Notes: generated from the letters alone by a model not told the origin. Numbered from the stretch's first letter, positions 9,241 to 17,812 are shown. The stretch: 64,000 bases of DNA from Novosphingobium acidiphilum DSM 19966 (GCF_000429005.1 NZ_AUBA01000018.1:3907-67906), one strand, 5' to 3'. A program made the numbers and translations.

Positions 9241-9303
9241 GTAGGAATCATCGTCCCTTGCAAGGGCGGTTCGACCCGAAGGTCCGGTAGAAATCCATTA
9301 CCG
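9241..9303 (-). ncRNA. fluoride riboswitch (crcB motif)
   Basis: Read on the minus strand, this 63-nt stretch has the conserved parts of the crcB motif in order. GGTAATGG opens the first stem, which closes with CTACC. A variable GGACC/GGTCG hairpin follows, then the conserved AACCGCC segment, a CCCTTGCAAGGG stem and the terminal GATGATTCCTAC. The aptamer ends 29 nt before the GTG of the CLC-F gene and 17 nt before its ribosome binding site, so control could be at translation or by termination. Fluoride binding is expected to switch expression on. Confidence 0.9.
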
Positions 9304-9575
9304 TTGTCCACACTATGATGGACGAAGGAAAAAAGATCAAGGGATGCTGACGGGCGAGCTACCACCAGTCGGAGCGGCAGAATTTGGCGTGGGCTGACAT
9401 TCCCGCAGCCGCACCCGAACGGCGTATTTTGGTCGCGATCTGCCTCTGGCGCCAAACCGAGGGAACGGCAGCTTGAGGTCGTTTGGGTTTCCTAACCTGC
9501 CGTTCCGGATCGTCCCCATGCCAGCCCTTTCACCATGCTCCTGTTGTCAATTGACAGGCACATGTCCCGCCACGC
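9304..9575. other. intergenic region with 12-bp palindrome
   Basis: Region of 272 nt between the fluoride riboswitch and the 3' end of the oxidoreductase gene. It must hold the promoter for the minus-strand fluoride module. A perfect palindrome TGTCAATTGACA lies at 9545-9556. No gene was recognised here on either strand. Confidence 0.4.
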
Positions 9576-10331
9576 CTAAATCCCCGCATACCACTGATAA
9601 TCGTGGTTATCCTCCCAATACCCGCCTTTGCCGCCGTACAGCCCGTTCAGGCTGTCGACTGCCTGCACGCGCATCACGTATTTGGCCTGTTTGTAGCCCA
9701 GTTGGCGCTCGACGCGCAGGCGTAGCGGTGCGCCGTGGCCGATTGACAGGGGGGTGCGGTTCATCGTGTGGGCCAGGATTGTCTGGGGGTGGAACGCGTC
9801 GACCAGGTCGATGCTTTCGTAATAGGGTTTGCCCGACAGCGTGTCGGCGCAGTGAAACACGATATAGCGTGCGCGGGTCGACAGGCCGGCGTGGCGCAGC
9901 AGCAGGCCCAGCGGCACCCCAGTCCATTCGCCGATCGCGCTCCAGCCTTCGACGCAATCGTGCCGCGTGATCTGCGTGCGCGACGGCGCGGCGCGCAACG
10001 CGGGCAACGACAGGGTCATCGGCTGTGCCACCAGCCCGTCGACCACCAGGCGCCAGTCGGCAAAGCCGTTCAGTGTGTGGCGGGTATAGTCATCGGCCAA
10101 AGGCCGGGTTGAACCGTTGACACGGAACACCGGCGACAGATCGGCGCGGGTGAATTCGGGTGCCAGCGCCTGCCGATCGGCCACGAGCAGGCGCTGCGCG
10201 CTGCGTGTGGCCGTTTCGCCCAGCGAAAGCACGTTGCGCACTTGCGGCGCGGCGGTGATCCGGTCGCATCCCGCCAGCAGCAGGCTGCCGCTGCCGATCA
10301 GCAGATTGCGGCGGGTGACAATCGCGCTCAT
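9576..10331 (-). CDS. molybdopterin-dependent oxidoreductase (sulfite-oxidase/YedY fold)
   Basis: Predicted periplasmic molybdoenzyme of 251 aa. The N-terminus carries a twin-arginine segment TRRNLLIG followed by a lipobox-like LLAGC, so Tat export and possibly lipidation are suggested. The molybdenum-ligating cysteine is in HDCVEGWSAIGEW, the usual sulfite-oxidase-family position, and the protein ends with a YedY-like Asn/Asp/Trp-rich tail. Its ATG overlaps the stop of the upstream cytochrome b gene (ATGA, 10328-10331), so the pair likely forms a membrane redox complex. The substrate is unknown; methionine-sulfoxide-type reduction is possible. Confidence 0.88.
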   Translation of the reverse strand: MSAIVTRRNLLIGSGSLLLAGCDRITAAPQVRNVLSLGETATRSAQRLLVADRQALAPEFTRADLSPVFRVNGSTRPLADDYTRHTLNGFADWRLVVDGLVAQPMTLSLPALRAAPSRTQITRHDCVEGWSAIGEWTGVPLGLLLRHAGLSTRARYIVFHCADTLSGKPYYESIDLVDAFHPQTILAHTMNRTPLSIGHGAPLRLRVERQLGYKQAKYVMRVQAVDSLNGLYGGKGGYWEDNHDYQWYAGI

Positions 10332-11137
10332 GCCGCGTCCTCCGCGCCGGGGCGTTCGGGGGGCATGCGGTACCACCCGGTGATCATCGAACGCAGTTCG
10401 TTGAACGGCCCGGCCAGAATGACCATCGCCAGATGCACCACGATAAACAGCGCCAGGCCCGCCGCGCAGATGAAATGCACCGACCGCGCCGATTGCCGCC
10501 CGTCAAACAGCGTCAACAGCCACGGCCACGCCGCATCCATCGCCGGCGACATCGCCAGTCCCGACAGGATCATCGCCGGTATGCCAAGCCCCAGCACGCC
10601 CAGATAGGCCAGTTTCTGCAACGGGTTGTAATGCCGCGCCGCTTCGCCCCGGGGCAGGCGCAGCCGGGCATGATCCTTGATATCCTGCCACAGATGCGCC
10701 GGTTTCATCTCTTCATATGTCAACAAAAGATCACGCCACAGGTGTCTGGAAACAATCGCATAAAGGGCAAAGATCAGCCATCCCGCCGCCAGCACCCAGG
10801 CAAAGGCAAAATGCCATTCGCGCGCGATCGCCAGGCCGTAATGGGTGGGGATTGTCACCAGCGGGGGAAACGCCTCGTCGGTGCCCATGGCATAGCCCAG
10901 CACGCCGGTGGTGGGGATCGTGATCCCGGCCACGGTCAGGTATCCGCTGGTGCCGTGGTTGCCGATTTCCAGCCAGGCATGATCGGGATTGGCGCCAAAC
11001 GCCCCCCAATACAGCCGGGGGTGCGCGTTGAAAATCATCATCCCGCTCATCAACATGACAAACAGCGCACAGGCGTTGGTCCAATGCCACAGGCGGATGG
11101 GCAGACGCGTGCGATAGATCAGGGCAGGCTTTGGCAT
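10328..11137 (-). CDS. cytochrome b561/b6-type membrane subunit
   Basis: Inner-membrane di-haem cytochrome b of 269 aa from ATG 11137; a GTG at 11152 would add five residues. An early His-containing helix (RLWHWTNACALFVMLMSG) and later helices with His residues (HYGLAIAREWHFAFAW, HFICAAGLALFIVVH) resemble the hydrogenase/thiosulfate-reductase b-type family. It is translationally coupled to the downstream molybdoenzyme and probably passes electrons between the quinone pool and that protein. The direction of electron flow cannot be decided from sequence. Confidence 0.85.
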   Translation of the reverse strand: MPKPALIYRTRLPIRLWHWTNACALFVMLMSGMMIFNAHPRLYWGAFGANPDHAWLEIGNHGTSGYLTVAGITIPTTGVLGYAMGTDEAFPPLVTIPTHYGLAIAREWHFAFAWVLAAGWLIFALYAIVSRHLWRDLLLTYEEMKPAHLWQDIKDHARLRLPRGEAARHYNPLQKLAYLGVLGLGIPAMILSGLAMSPAMDAAWPWLLTLFDGRQSARSVHFICAAGLALFIVVHLAMVILAGPFNELRSMITGWYRMPPERPGAEDAA

Positions 11138-11201
11138 CGCGGGCGCTTTCACGACAGGGTTGGCGGCATCATTCCCTATTTCGCGCCACCGCGCCACCCG
11201 G

Positions 11202-12155
11202 TTACACCGGCGAATGCCGCAAACTGGCGTATGTCACGCGGCGTTGCGCCGCCAGATCGCGCTGCTGTGCCGTAACGGGCAACGTGGTCTGGATCAGCGC
11301 GCGCACGATCCACCACAGTTTGCGCCCGTTACTGACGACGGTCCGGCTGTCCCACGCCGATGTTCCGCGCGCCTCGACCAGCCGGGCGATATCGCCATAG
11401 ATGCCCGCGGCCGACAGGATGGCCCATCGCTGCCGCAGTTTCAGCCGTTGCGCGCCGATCCGGGCCGACGCTTCGTGCGCCGCGGCCAGGTGGCACAACC
11501 GCTGCGCCAGCCCGGCCAGCGCGTTACGGTAACGCGGGCGCAATTCCTCGCCCGGGGGAATATCGGCCTCGGCCAGCCATTCGGACGGCACATAGCAGCG
11601 CTGCGCCGCGTGGTCTTCGGACAAGTCGCGCGCGATATTGGCCAATTGAAACGCCAGCCCCAGATCGCAGGCGCGTTCAAGCGAGGCCTCGTCATCGGGA
11701 TCGACCCCCATCACCACCGCCATCATCACGCCCACCGCGCCCGCAACATGCCAGCAATACCGCATCAGATCGCGTTCGCTGCGCGGGTGCCATTCGCGCG
11801 CATCGAGCGCAAAGCCGCCGATCACCGCATCGGCCATCGCCTGCGTCAGCCCGGTTTCGGCCGCCACCACGCCCAGGCAATCGAACGCGGGATCGCCCGC
11901 ATCGTGCCCTTGCAGCGCCAGCGTGGTCATCGCGCGGACTTGTTCCAGGCGCAACGTAACGGCGGTCTGATCGCCCAACGCGCCGCCCAGATCCTGTCCG
12001 TCGATCAGATCATCGCACCGCCGGCACCAGGCATAGAGCAGCCACACGCGTTCGCGCGTGGTGCGGTCGAACAGGCGGCTGGCCGCGGCAAAGCTTTTCG
12101 ATCCTTTGCCGATCATGTCTGCGGCAAGCGTAACGAGATGATCGCGCCGATCCAT
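11202..12155 (-). CDS. crtB: phytoene synthase
   Basis: Condenses two geranylgeranyl-PP to phytoene, the first committed step to carotenoids. The 317-aa protein has the squalene/phytoene synthase aspartate motifs: DDLID in the first half and QLANIARDLSED in the second. Residues 20-50 have the usual YAWCRRCDD pattern. It is the last gene of a minus-strand crtY-crtI-LOG-crtB run and begins 6 nt after the LOG stop. Five CGTAACG/CGTTACG heptamers occur in or near its coding region. Confidence 0.95.
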   Translation of the reverse strand: MDRRDHLVTLAADMIGKGSKSFAAASRLFDRTTRERVWLLYAWCRRCDDLIDGQDLGGALGDQTAVTLRLEQVRAMTTLALQGHDAGDPAFDCLGVVAAETGLTQAMADAVIGGFALDAREWHPRSERDLMRYCWHVAGAVGVMMAVVMGVDPDDEASLERACDLGLAFQLANIARDLSEDHAAQRCYVPSEWLAEADIPPGEELRPRYRNALAGLAQRLCHLAAAHEASARIGAQRLKLRQRWAILSAAGIYGDIARLVEARGTSAWDSRTVVSNGRKLWWIVRALIQTTLPVTAQQRDLAAQRRVTYASLRHSPV

Positions 12156-12161
12156 GATACG

Positions 12162-12743
12162 TTACAGGTCCGCTGCCTTCATCGCAAAGATCGGCACATG
12201 CGGCGCATGCGCCTCCATCCGCGCCAGCAACAGATCAAGATCGGGTTCGGCGATGATGATCCCGGCATGGCTGCTGCGCACAAAGCCGGTGGCGATCATG
12301 TGATGGTTGAACGCCAGCAGGTGGTCGTAAAAGCCGAATGCGTTTAGCAGGCCGACCGGCTTGGCATGGTAACCCAGCTGCGACCAGCTGACCGCTTCCC
12401 ACAGTTCATCCATCGTGCCCACCCCGCCGGGCAGCGTCAGAAACCCGTCGGACAAGTCGGTGAATGCCTGCTTGCGTTCGTGCATGCCCGTTACCACACG
12501 CAGATCGGTGCAGCCGGGATTGGCGATTTCGGACACGGCCAGCGCCTCGGGAATGATCCCGATCACTTCGCCGCCGGCATCCAGCGCACCTTGGGCCACC
12601 GCGCCCATCAGCCCGCGCTTGCCCCCGCCATAGACCACGCCGATCCCGCGCCGGGCCAGCGTCAGGCCCACGGTATGGGCCAGCGTCACGTAACGATCAT
12701 CGGGGGGTGTGGCCGATCCGCAGTAGACCGCGATGCGTTTCAA
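12162..12743 (-). CDS. LOG-family nucleotide phosphoribohydrolase inside the crt operon
   Basis: Protein of 193 aa of the LOG (Lonely Guy, TIGR00730) family. It has the Rossmann-like start VYCGSA, the GGGKRGLMG loop and the diagnostic PGGVGTMDELWE. Family members hydrolyse AMP or cytokinin riboside monophosphates to base and ribose-5-phosphate. The start codon is TTG 12743, which overlaps the crtI stop (TTGA), with GGAGG about 8 nt upstream. It sits tightly between crtI and crtB, so it is part of the carotenoid transcript; no known carotenoid step needs it. Confidence 0.9.
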   Translation of the reverse strand: MKRIAVYCGSATPPDDRYVTLAHTVGLTLARRGIGVVYGGGKRGLMGAVAQGALDAGGEVIGIIPEALAVSEIANPGCTDLRVVTGMHERKQAFTDLSDGFLTLPGGVGTMDELWEAVSWSQLGYHAKPVGLLNAFGFYDHLLAFNHHMIATGFVRSSHAGIIIAEPDLDLLLARMEAHAPHVPIFAMKAADL

Positions 12744-14218
12744 GCAAGATCCTCCACCATCAGCTTCGCGGTGGCCTTGGCACTGCCGACGACGCCCGGA
12801 ATGCCCGCCCCGGGATGGGTGCCGGCGCCGACCAGATACAGGTTGGGGATCGCATCGTCACGGTTGTGCGCGCGGAAAAACGCACTTTGCGTCAGCAGCG
12901 GTTCAAGGCTGAACGCGCTGCCCAGATGCGCCGACAGATCCTGGGTGAAATCGGCCGGGGTATAGTGGAATTTCGTTACGATACGGCTGTGGATATCGGG
13001 GATCAGGCGCCGGCCCACTTCATCGAGCACGCGCTTTTCCAGGATCGGGCCGATTTCGTTCCAGTCGAGCGGCAGCTTGCCGGTGTTGGCCACGGGCACC
13101 AGCGCATAGAACGTGCTCATGCCTTCGGGCGCCATGCTGGGGTCGGTCACGGTGGGGTGGTGCAGATAGATCGAGAAATCTTCGGGCAGCACGCCATATT
13201 TGTAGATATCGTCGAGCAGGCCTTTGTAGCGCGGCCCGAACAGGATCATGTGGTGCGCGATCCCCGGCCAGGTGCCCTGTACGCCGAAATGGACGACAAA
13301 CAGGCTGGGCGAAAACCGCTTGCGCGTCAGCGCGCGGGCGTGGCGCTGGGCATAGACATTGTCGCTCAACAGATCGCGATAGGTGTGGACCAGATCGCCG
13401 TTCGACGCGACCGCATCGAAATTGGCGTGCCAGCCGCTGGCGGTGGTTACGCCCGTTACGCGATTGCCCAGCGTTTCGATCCGCGTAACGGCATCGCCCA
13501 CGCGCATTTCGCCGCCGATCCGTTCAAAATGGCGGATCATACCGGCGATCAGCCGATTGGTGCCGCCCTTGGCCCACCATACCCCGCCATCCTTTTCCAG
13601 CTTGTGGATCAGCGCATAGATCGCGCTGGTGGTCATCGGATTGCCGCCGACCAGCAGCGAATGAAAACTGAACGCTTCGCGCAGCTTTTCGCTTTCGATA
13701 TATTTCGACACCATCGAATAGACCGAACGCCACGCCTGGTATCGCATCAGCGCGGGCGCCGCCTTGATCATGCTGGCGAAATCGAGAAACGGCACCGAGC
13801 CCAGCTTCACATAACCTTCGCGGAACACGCCCGCCGAATAGTCCAGGAATTCGTCATAACCGGCCACATCGCGCGGATTGATCCGCGCGATTTCGGCGCG
13901 CAGCGATGCATCGTCGTTGGAATAATCGAAATTGGTGCCGTCGGGCCAGTTCAGCCGATAAAACGGCATCACCGGCATCAGTTCGACATCTTCCGACAGC
14001 GAATGCCCGGTCAGTGCCCACAATTCTTCAAGACAGGGCGGGTCGGTGATCACCGTCGGTCCGGCATCGAAGGTAAAGCCGTCCTGTTCCCAGTGATAGG
14101 CGCGGCCGCCCGGCTTGTCGCGCGCCTCGATCACGGTGGTGGCAATGCCTGCCGATTGCAGGCGGATCGCCAGCGCCATGCCGCCGAACCCCGATCCGAT
14201 TACACAAGCCCGCTTCAT
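12740..14218 (-). CDS. crtI: phytoene desaturase
   Basis: FAD-dependent desaturase that converts phytoene to lycopene. It is 492 aa. The N-terminal dinucleotide motif GSGFGGMALAIRLQSAG is followed by EARDKPGGRAYHW. The C-terminal bacterial phytoene dehydrogenase signature (NLYLVGAGTHPGAGIPGVVG) is intact. It lies 30 nt downstream of crtY and overlaps the TTG of the LOG gene by 3 nt. The product lycopene would be the substrate of CrtY encoded just upstream. Confidence 0.96.
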   Translation of the reverse strand: MKRACVIGSGFGGMALAIRLQSAGIATTVIEARDKPGGRAYHWEQDGFTFDAGPTVITDPPCLEELWALTGHSLSEDVELMPVMPFYRLNWPDGTNFDYSNDDASLRAEIARINPRDVAGYDEFLDYSAGVFREGYVKLGSVPFLDFASMIKAAPALMRYQAWRSVYSMVSKYIESEKLREAFSFHSLLVGGNPMTTSAIYALIHKLEKDGGVWWAKGGTNRLIAGMIRHFERIGGEMRVGDAVTRIETLGNRVTGVTTASGWHANFDAVASNGDLVHTYRDLLSDNVYAQRHARALTRKRFSPSLFVVHFGVQGTWPGIAHHMILFGPRYKGLLDDIYKYGVLPEDFSIYLHHPTVTDPSMAPEGMSTFYALVPVANTGKLPLDWNEIGPILEKRVLDEVGRRLIPDIHSRIVTKFHYTPADFTQDLSAHLGSAFSLEPLLTQSAFFRAHNRDDAIPNLYLVGAGTHPGAGIPGVVGSAKATAKLMVEDLA

Positions 14219-14248
14219 CGTTGCATATTCCTTGTCACAAGCATCATG

Positions 14249-15430
14249 TCATTGGCCGAGCGGCCGGGGCCGGGCACCAAGCCCGGTCAGCACGCCGAGA
14301 GCTGCATGCACCGGAACCGGTGGCACGCCGGCAAGAATGCGAAATTGATCGGCCCATGTCGATTGGCCGGCATAGAACCGTTCGATCAGGCGCGGGTTCA
14401 GGCTGTAGAACCGTTGCATCACGCGGTACCGCTGGTCAGGCTTGGCCGCGGCAAACAGCAGCGCGCTGAGTTTGCGATAATACCACGATCCATTCCAATG
14501 ACTTCGCGCATAATGTTCAGCAAAATTGCGAAGTGTGTCTGCGCCCAGATCGGGCTGCGCGGCCAGCGCCAGCGCAAACCGCAGCGCATCGGGCAACGAA
14601 TAGCTGGTCAAAGGGTGGAACAGTCCCGCGCGCGTGCCCGCCAGCGCCGCGTCGTGCCCGGCCACCGCGCGCAGGCGGTCAAAATCACCGCCCGCCACCA
14701 CCGGCAACACGCCATATTCCTCGGCCAGGATGTCCTGCGTGCGCCAACCTTTGGCGGCGGCATAATCGGCCACGCGACCCGCCAACAGATCCCGATCCAG
14801 GTCCGGCCCGTCGGAATAATAGGTGTCTTCGACAAAGATTTCGTCGGGCGCAAAGGGCAGGCAATAGACAAAGCGATAGCCATCGATCTGATCGACCGTG
14901 GCATCCATCACGATCGGTCGGGACAATCCGTGCGGCTGTGCCAGTTTCAGACGCTGGCCGAGGAATTTTTGCCAACCGCCTGTCATCGATGGGTAGCTCG
15001 ATATGCCACGCGCATCGATGATCGCGCCTGCGTGGATGTCTTCGCCAGTGCCCAGGCGTGCCGTGGTGGGCGTGCATGACACCACCTCTGCGCCGGTGCG
15101 GATCATGGCCGCAGGCAGCGTCTGGCGCAATCGTGCGTCCAGCCGGTGTGAGGTCGTGGCGCGGTAATCGGTGGCCAAGGTGCGGGCATAGCCTGGAAAG
15201 CATACGTCATAGCCCGACCATTCGGCCTCGACCAGCGGCGCGATCAGGTCTTCGCCGCCTTGGGGCAGATCGCTGGAAAAGAACGACCACACGTGATTGC
15301 CGCCCAGCACCGCGCCGCGTTCGACCACCATCACCGAGATCTCGGGCCGATGGCGCGCCAGTGCCAGCGCGACCAGCCCGCCTGCCAGCCCGCCACCGAG
15401 GATTGCGATGTCAGCCCGTGCTGCGCCCAT
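14249..15430 (-). CDS. crtY: lycopene beta-cyclase
   Basis: Cyclises lycopene to beta-carotene. The 393-aa flavoprotein starts with an NAD/FAD-binding motif (ILGGGLAGGLVALAL), then GGNHVWSFF, the typical early motif of the CrtY family. Downstream, EDTYYSDGPDLD and the region around YGVLPV match the CrtY pattern. It is the promoter-proximal gene of the minus-strand carotenoid operon. A hydroxylase (crtZ/crtG), needed for zeaxanthin-type end products, is not in this window. Confidence 0.94.
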   Translation of the reverse strand: MGAARADIAILGGGLAGGLVALALARHRPEISVMVVERGAVLGGNHVWSFFSSDLPQGGEDLIAPLVEAEWSGYDVCFPGYARTLATDYRATTSHRLDARLRQTLPAAMIRTGAEVVSCTPTTARLGTGEDIHAGAIIDARGISSYPSMTGGWQKFLGQRLKLAQPHGLSRPIVMDATVDQIDGYRFVYCLPFAPDEIFVEDTYYSDGPDLDRDLLAGRVADYAAAKGWRTQDILAEEYGVLPVVAGGDFDRLRAVAGHDAALAGTRAGLFHPLTSYSLPDALRFALALAAQPDLGADTLRNFAEHYARSHWNGSWYYRKLSALLFAAAKPDQRYRVMQRFYSLNPRLIERFYAGQSTWADQFRILAGVPPVPVHAALGVLTGLGARPRPLGQ

Positions 15431-15693
15431 GCCTAGCGGTTAGGAGCATGGATGCGCGCGTGCAACAAACCCTTTCGGGAAAGCAGGTGACAGCGGTGCG
15501 CAGGCGCATTTTTGCGACCAGACGCGACGCCGTTACGCCACGCGCCCGCATCACGACCGGCGTTTCCGGTTGCATTTTGAGACGCGTCAAGGTTTCCTGT
15601 GCGCAAACAGGCAAAGCGGATGGGCTGGCGGGCCCGCGACAAAGGCGAATCGCGTAACGCCAGACCCCTACCGGACGGGACAAGGATGGCGGC
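15431..15693. promoter_or_regulatory. divergent promoter region of crtY and the monooxygenase
   Basis: Region of 263 nt between two divergent genes, so promoters for both must lie here or nearby. Two heptamers of the crt-region cluster lie in it: CGTTACG at 15531 and CGTAACG at 15653. No clear sigma-70 hexamer pair was assigned. Confidence 0.45.
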
Positions 15694-17199
15694 ATGACGA
15701 CAGAGCATTTTGACGTGCTGATCGTGGGCGCGGGCATTTCGGGGATCGGCTCGGCCTATCACCTGCAGGACCAGTGCCCGGGCAAAAGCTATGCCGTGAT
15801 CGAGGCGATGGATACCTTTGGCGGGACCTGGGTCACGCACAAATATCCAGGCGTGCGCTCGGATTCCGATCTTTATACCTTTGGCTACCGGTTCAAGCCG
15901 TGGGTCGGGGCGCCGATCGCCAGCGGCGCCGAGATCCTGAAATACCTGGGCGACGTGATCGCCGAAAACCATATCGACCGCCACATTCGTTACGGCACGC
16001 AGATCGTTGCGTGCGCGTGGTCGAGTGCGGACAATCTGTGGACCGTTACGACACGGCGCAAAACCGACGCATGCGTCCAGGTGTTGACCTGCCGGTTCTT
16101 GTGGATGTGCCAGGGCTATTACGACCACGAAACGCCCTATGTGCCCGACTGGGCCGGATTGTCGGACTATCAGGGACAGTTTGTGCATGCCCAGCTGTGG
16201 GACCCGGCGACGCAGGTGGCGGGCAAGCGCGTGCTGGTGATCGGATCGGGCGCGACCGCTGCCACGGTGGTGCCGGCGTTATGCGACGCGGGCGCCAACG
16301 TAACGATGCTGCAACGTTCGCCGACCTATTTCTATTGCCACCCCAACCAGAACGAGCTGGCCGACCGCCTGCGCCAGATCGGTATCGACGAGGAAACCGT
16401 GCACCGCGTGGTGCGCGCGCAGATCATGTTCGACCAGGACGTGATCAACCGGCGCTGTGTCGAAGAACCCGATGCGGTGTTTGAAGAGCTGAAGGCGCTG
16501 GTGCGTGCCTATGCCGGCGATGATTTCCAGTTCGAGCCGCATTTCACCCCCAGATACCGCCCCTGGCAACAACGGCTGGCGTTCTGCCCCGACGGCGATC
16601 TGTTCCGCCATGCCGCCGCGGGCCATGTGCGGGTGATAACCGACACGATCGAACGGTTTACGCCACAGGGCGTGCAAACCACCGGTGGCGAAGCGATCGA
16701 GGCCGATATCGTGCTGGCCTGCACCGGGTTTCGTCTGTCGGTGATGGGCGATATTCCGTTTTCGATCGATGGCACGGCGCTGGCCTGGCACGACACGGTC
16801 AATTATCGCGGCATGATGTTCACAGGCGTACCCAATCTGGTGTGGGTCATGGGCTATTTCCGCGCCAGCTGGACCCTGCGCGTCGACATGCTTGGGGATT
16901 TTGTCTGCAAGCTTCTGAAACATATGGATACAATCGGCGCAAAACAGGTTGCAGTGGCCTTGCGCGCCGAAGATCAGGGCATGGACCTGTTGCCGTGGAT
17001 TGAAACCGACAACTTCAATCCCGGATACCTGGTGCGCGGGCTGGACCGGATGCCACGGCGCGGGTCAAAACCCGAATGGCGGCACAATCAGGATTACTGG
17101 CGCGAACGCGTCGAAATCCCCGCGATCGATCTGGACGGCACCGAATTTCGGTATGATGATCGCCCCGCCGCGCAGCATGCGCTGCAAGCGGCTGAATGA
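15694..17199 (+). CDS. flavin-containing (Baeyer-Villiger-type) monooxygenase
   Basis: NAD(P)H- and FAD-dependent monooxygenase of 501 aa. An N-terminal FAD motif VGAGISGIGSAYHL precedes a GGTWVTHKYPGVRSDSD segment typical of EthA/cyclohexanone-monooxygenase-like proteins. A Baeyer-Villiger fingerprint variant YQGQFVHAQLW follows, with Tyr in place of the usual first Phe, then the NADPH motif VIGSGATAATV. Such enzymes insert oxygen into ketones or oxidise S/N atoms; the substrate is unknown. It is divergent from crtY, so a link with carotenoid metabolism is possible but unproven. Confidence 0.86.
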   Translation: MTTEHFDVLIVGAGISGIGSAYHLQDQCPGKSYAVIEAMDTFGGTWVTHKYPGVRSDSDLYTFGYRFKPWVGAPIASGAEILKYLGDVIAENHIDRHIRYGTQIVACAWSSADNLWTVTTRRKTDACVQVLTCRFLWMCQGYYDHETPYVPDWAGLSDYQGQFVHAQLWDPATQVAGKRVLVIGSGATAATVVPALCDAGANVTMLQRSPTYFYCHPNQNELADRLRQIGIDEETVHRVVRAQIMFDQDVINRRCVEEPDAVFEELKALVRAYAGDDFQFEPHFTPRYRPWQQRLAFCPDGDLFRHAAAGHVRVITDTIERFTPQGVQTTGGEAIEADIVLACTGFRLSVMGDIPFSIDGTALAWHDTVNYRGMMFTGVPNLVWVMGYFRASWTLRVDMLGDFVCKLLKHMDTIGAKQVAVALRAEDQGMDLLPWIETDNFNPGYLVRGLDRMPRRGSKPEWRHNQDYWRERVEIPAIDLDGTEFRYDDRPAAQHALQAAE

Positions 17200-17204
17200 T
17201 CGGC

Positions 17205-17245
17205 ACAAAAAAAGGCCCCCGCGCCATACGCAGGGGCCCTGTTTG
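17205..17245. terminator. bidirectional intrinsic terminator
   Basis: A GC-rich stem (AGGCCCC against GGGGCCT) around 17213-17240 is flanked by a run of seven A residues on its left, which reads as seven T residues after the hairpin on the minus strand. It is thus a good intrinsic terminator for the minus-strand gene ending at 17263 and a hairpin stop for the monooxygenase gene ending at 17199. Confidence 0.75.
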
Positions 17246-17262
17246 CACTCTGGCGACCGAAC

Positions 17263-17550
17263 TCAGTTGCCGATGTCGATGCCCATCTTCTGCACGTCGG
17301 CCAGTTCGAATTCGACCGGCTTGTCGTTGAACGTGCCGGTCACGGTCTTTTTGTGGATGTGCAGTTCAAAGGGAACTTTGCCGGCATACGCGGTGCCACG
17401 CACGACTTTGTCGCCACCCTTGTCTTCGGTGGTGTAGCTGTAGTCGACGCCCTTGTGGGTGAACTTGCCCGCGTCATCGCCAGCGGCAAGCGCGACAGTG
17501 GGGACGGCAGCGAGAAGCAGGGTAGCGGTGAGCAGCGAAGACTTGATCAT
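17263..17550 (-). CDS. small exported protein of unknown function
   Basis: Protein of 95 aa with a classical signal peptide (MIKSS, then LLTATLLLAAVPTVALA) and probable cleavage after ALA. The mature part is a polar, beta-rich domain of about 75 residues with no recognised motif. The start at ATG 17550 is preceded by AGGAG about 8 nt upstream; a GTG at 17559 sits too near that site. It is monocistronic, with an intrinsic terminator just after its stop. No function is assigned. Confidence 0.8.
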   Translation of the reverse strand: MIKSSLLTATLLLAAVPTVALAAGDDAGKFTHKGVDYSYTTEDKGGDKVVRGTAYAGKVPFELHIHKKTVTGTFNDKPVEFELADVQKMGIDIGN

Positions 17551-17812
17551 GGCAAACACTCCTGAACCAGAGGGGGTGACCCCTTCGCGAACCCAGTCGG
17601 GAACCCCCCGATGCGTTCTGGCATGTGCTCAGATTGATGTTGCAGCTGCGAAGTCGCAAATGCTTTGCGCGCACGCCAAGTTGCATTTCCTGCAACCACA
17701 CTGAATTGACGCGGTTATATAGGATGCAAAATGCAACCTATTGCCCTTTGGGTCAGGCACTCAAGGCACTTTTTGCTGCATGCGCGATGTTGCCCTGCGG
17801 AAAAATTATGGC

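Noticed and set aside
12707..15079. A 790-codon open frame antisense to crtI and crtY
   Set aside because: High GC makes long antisense frames common. The composition (Arg/His/Gln-rich) has no domain, and the minus-strand genes have complete family motifs.
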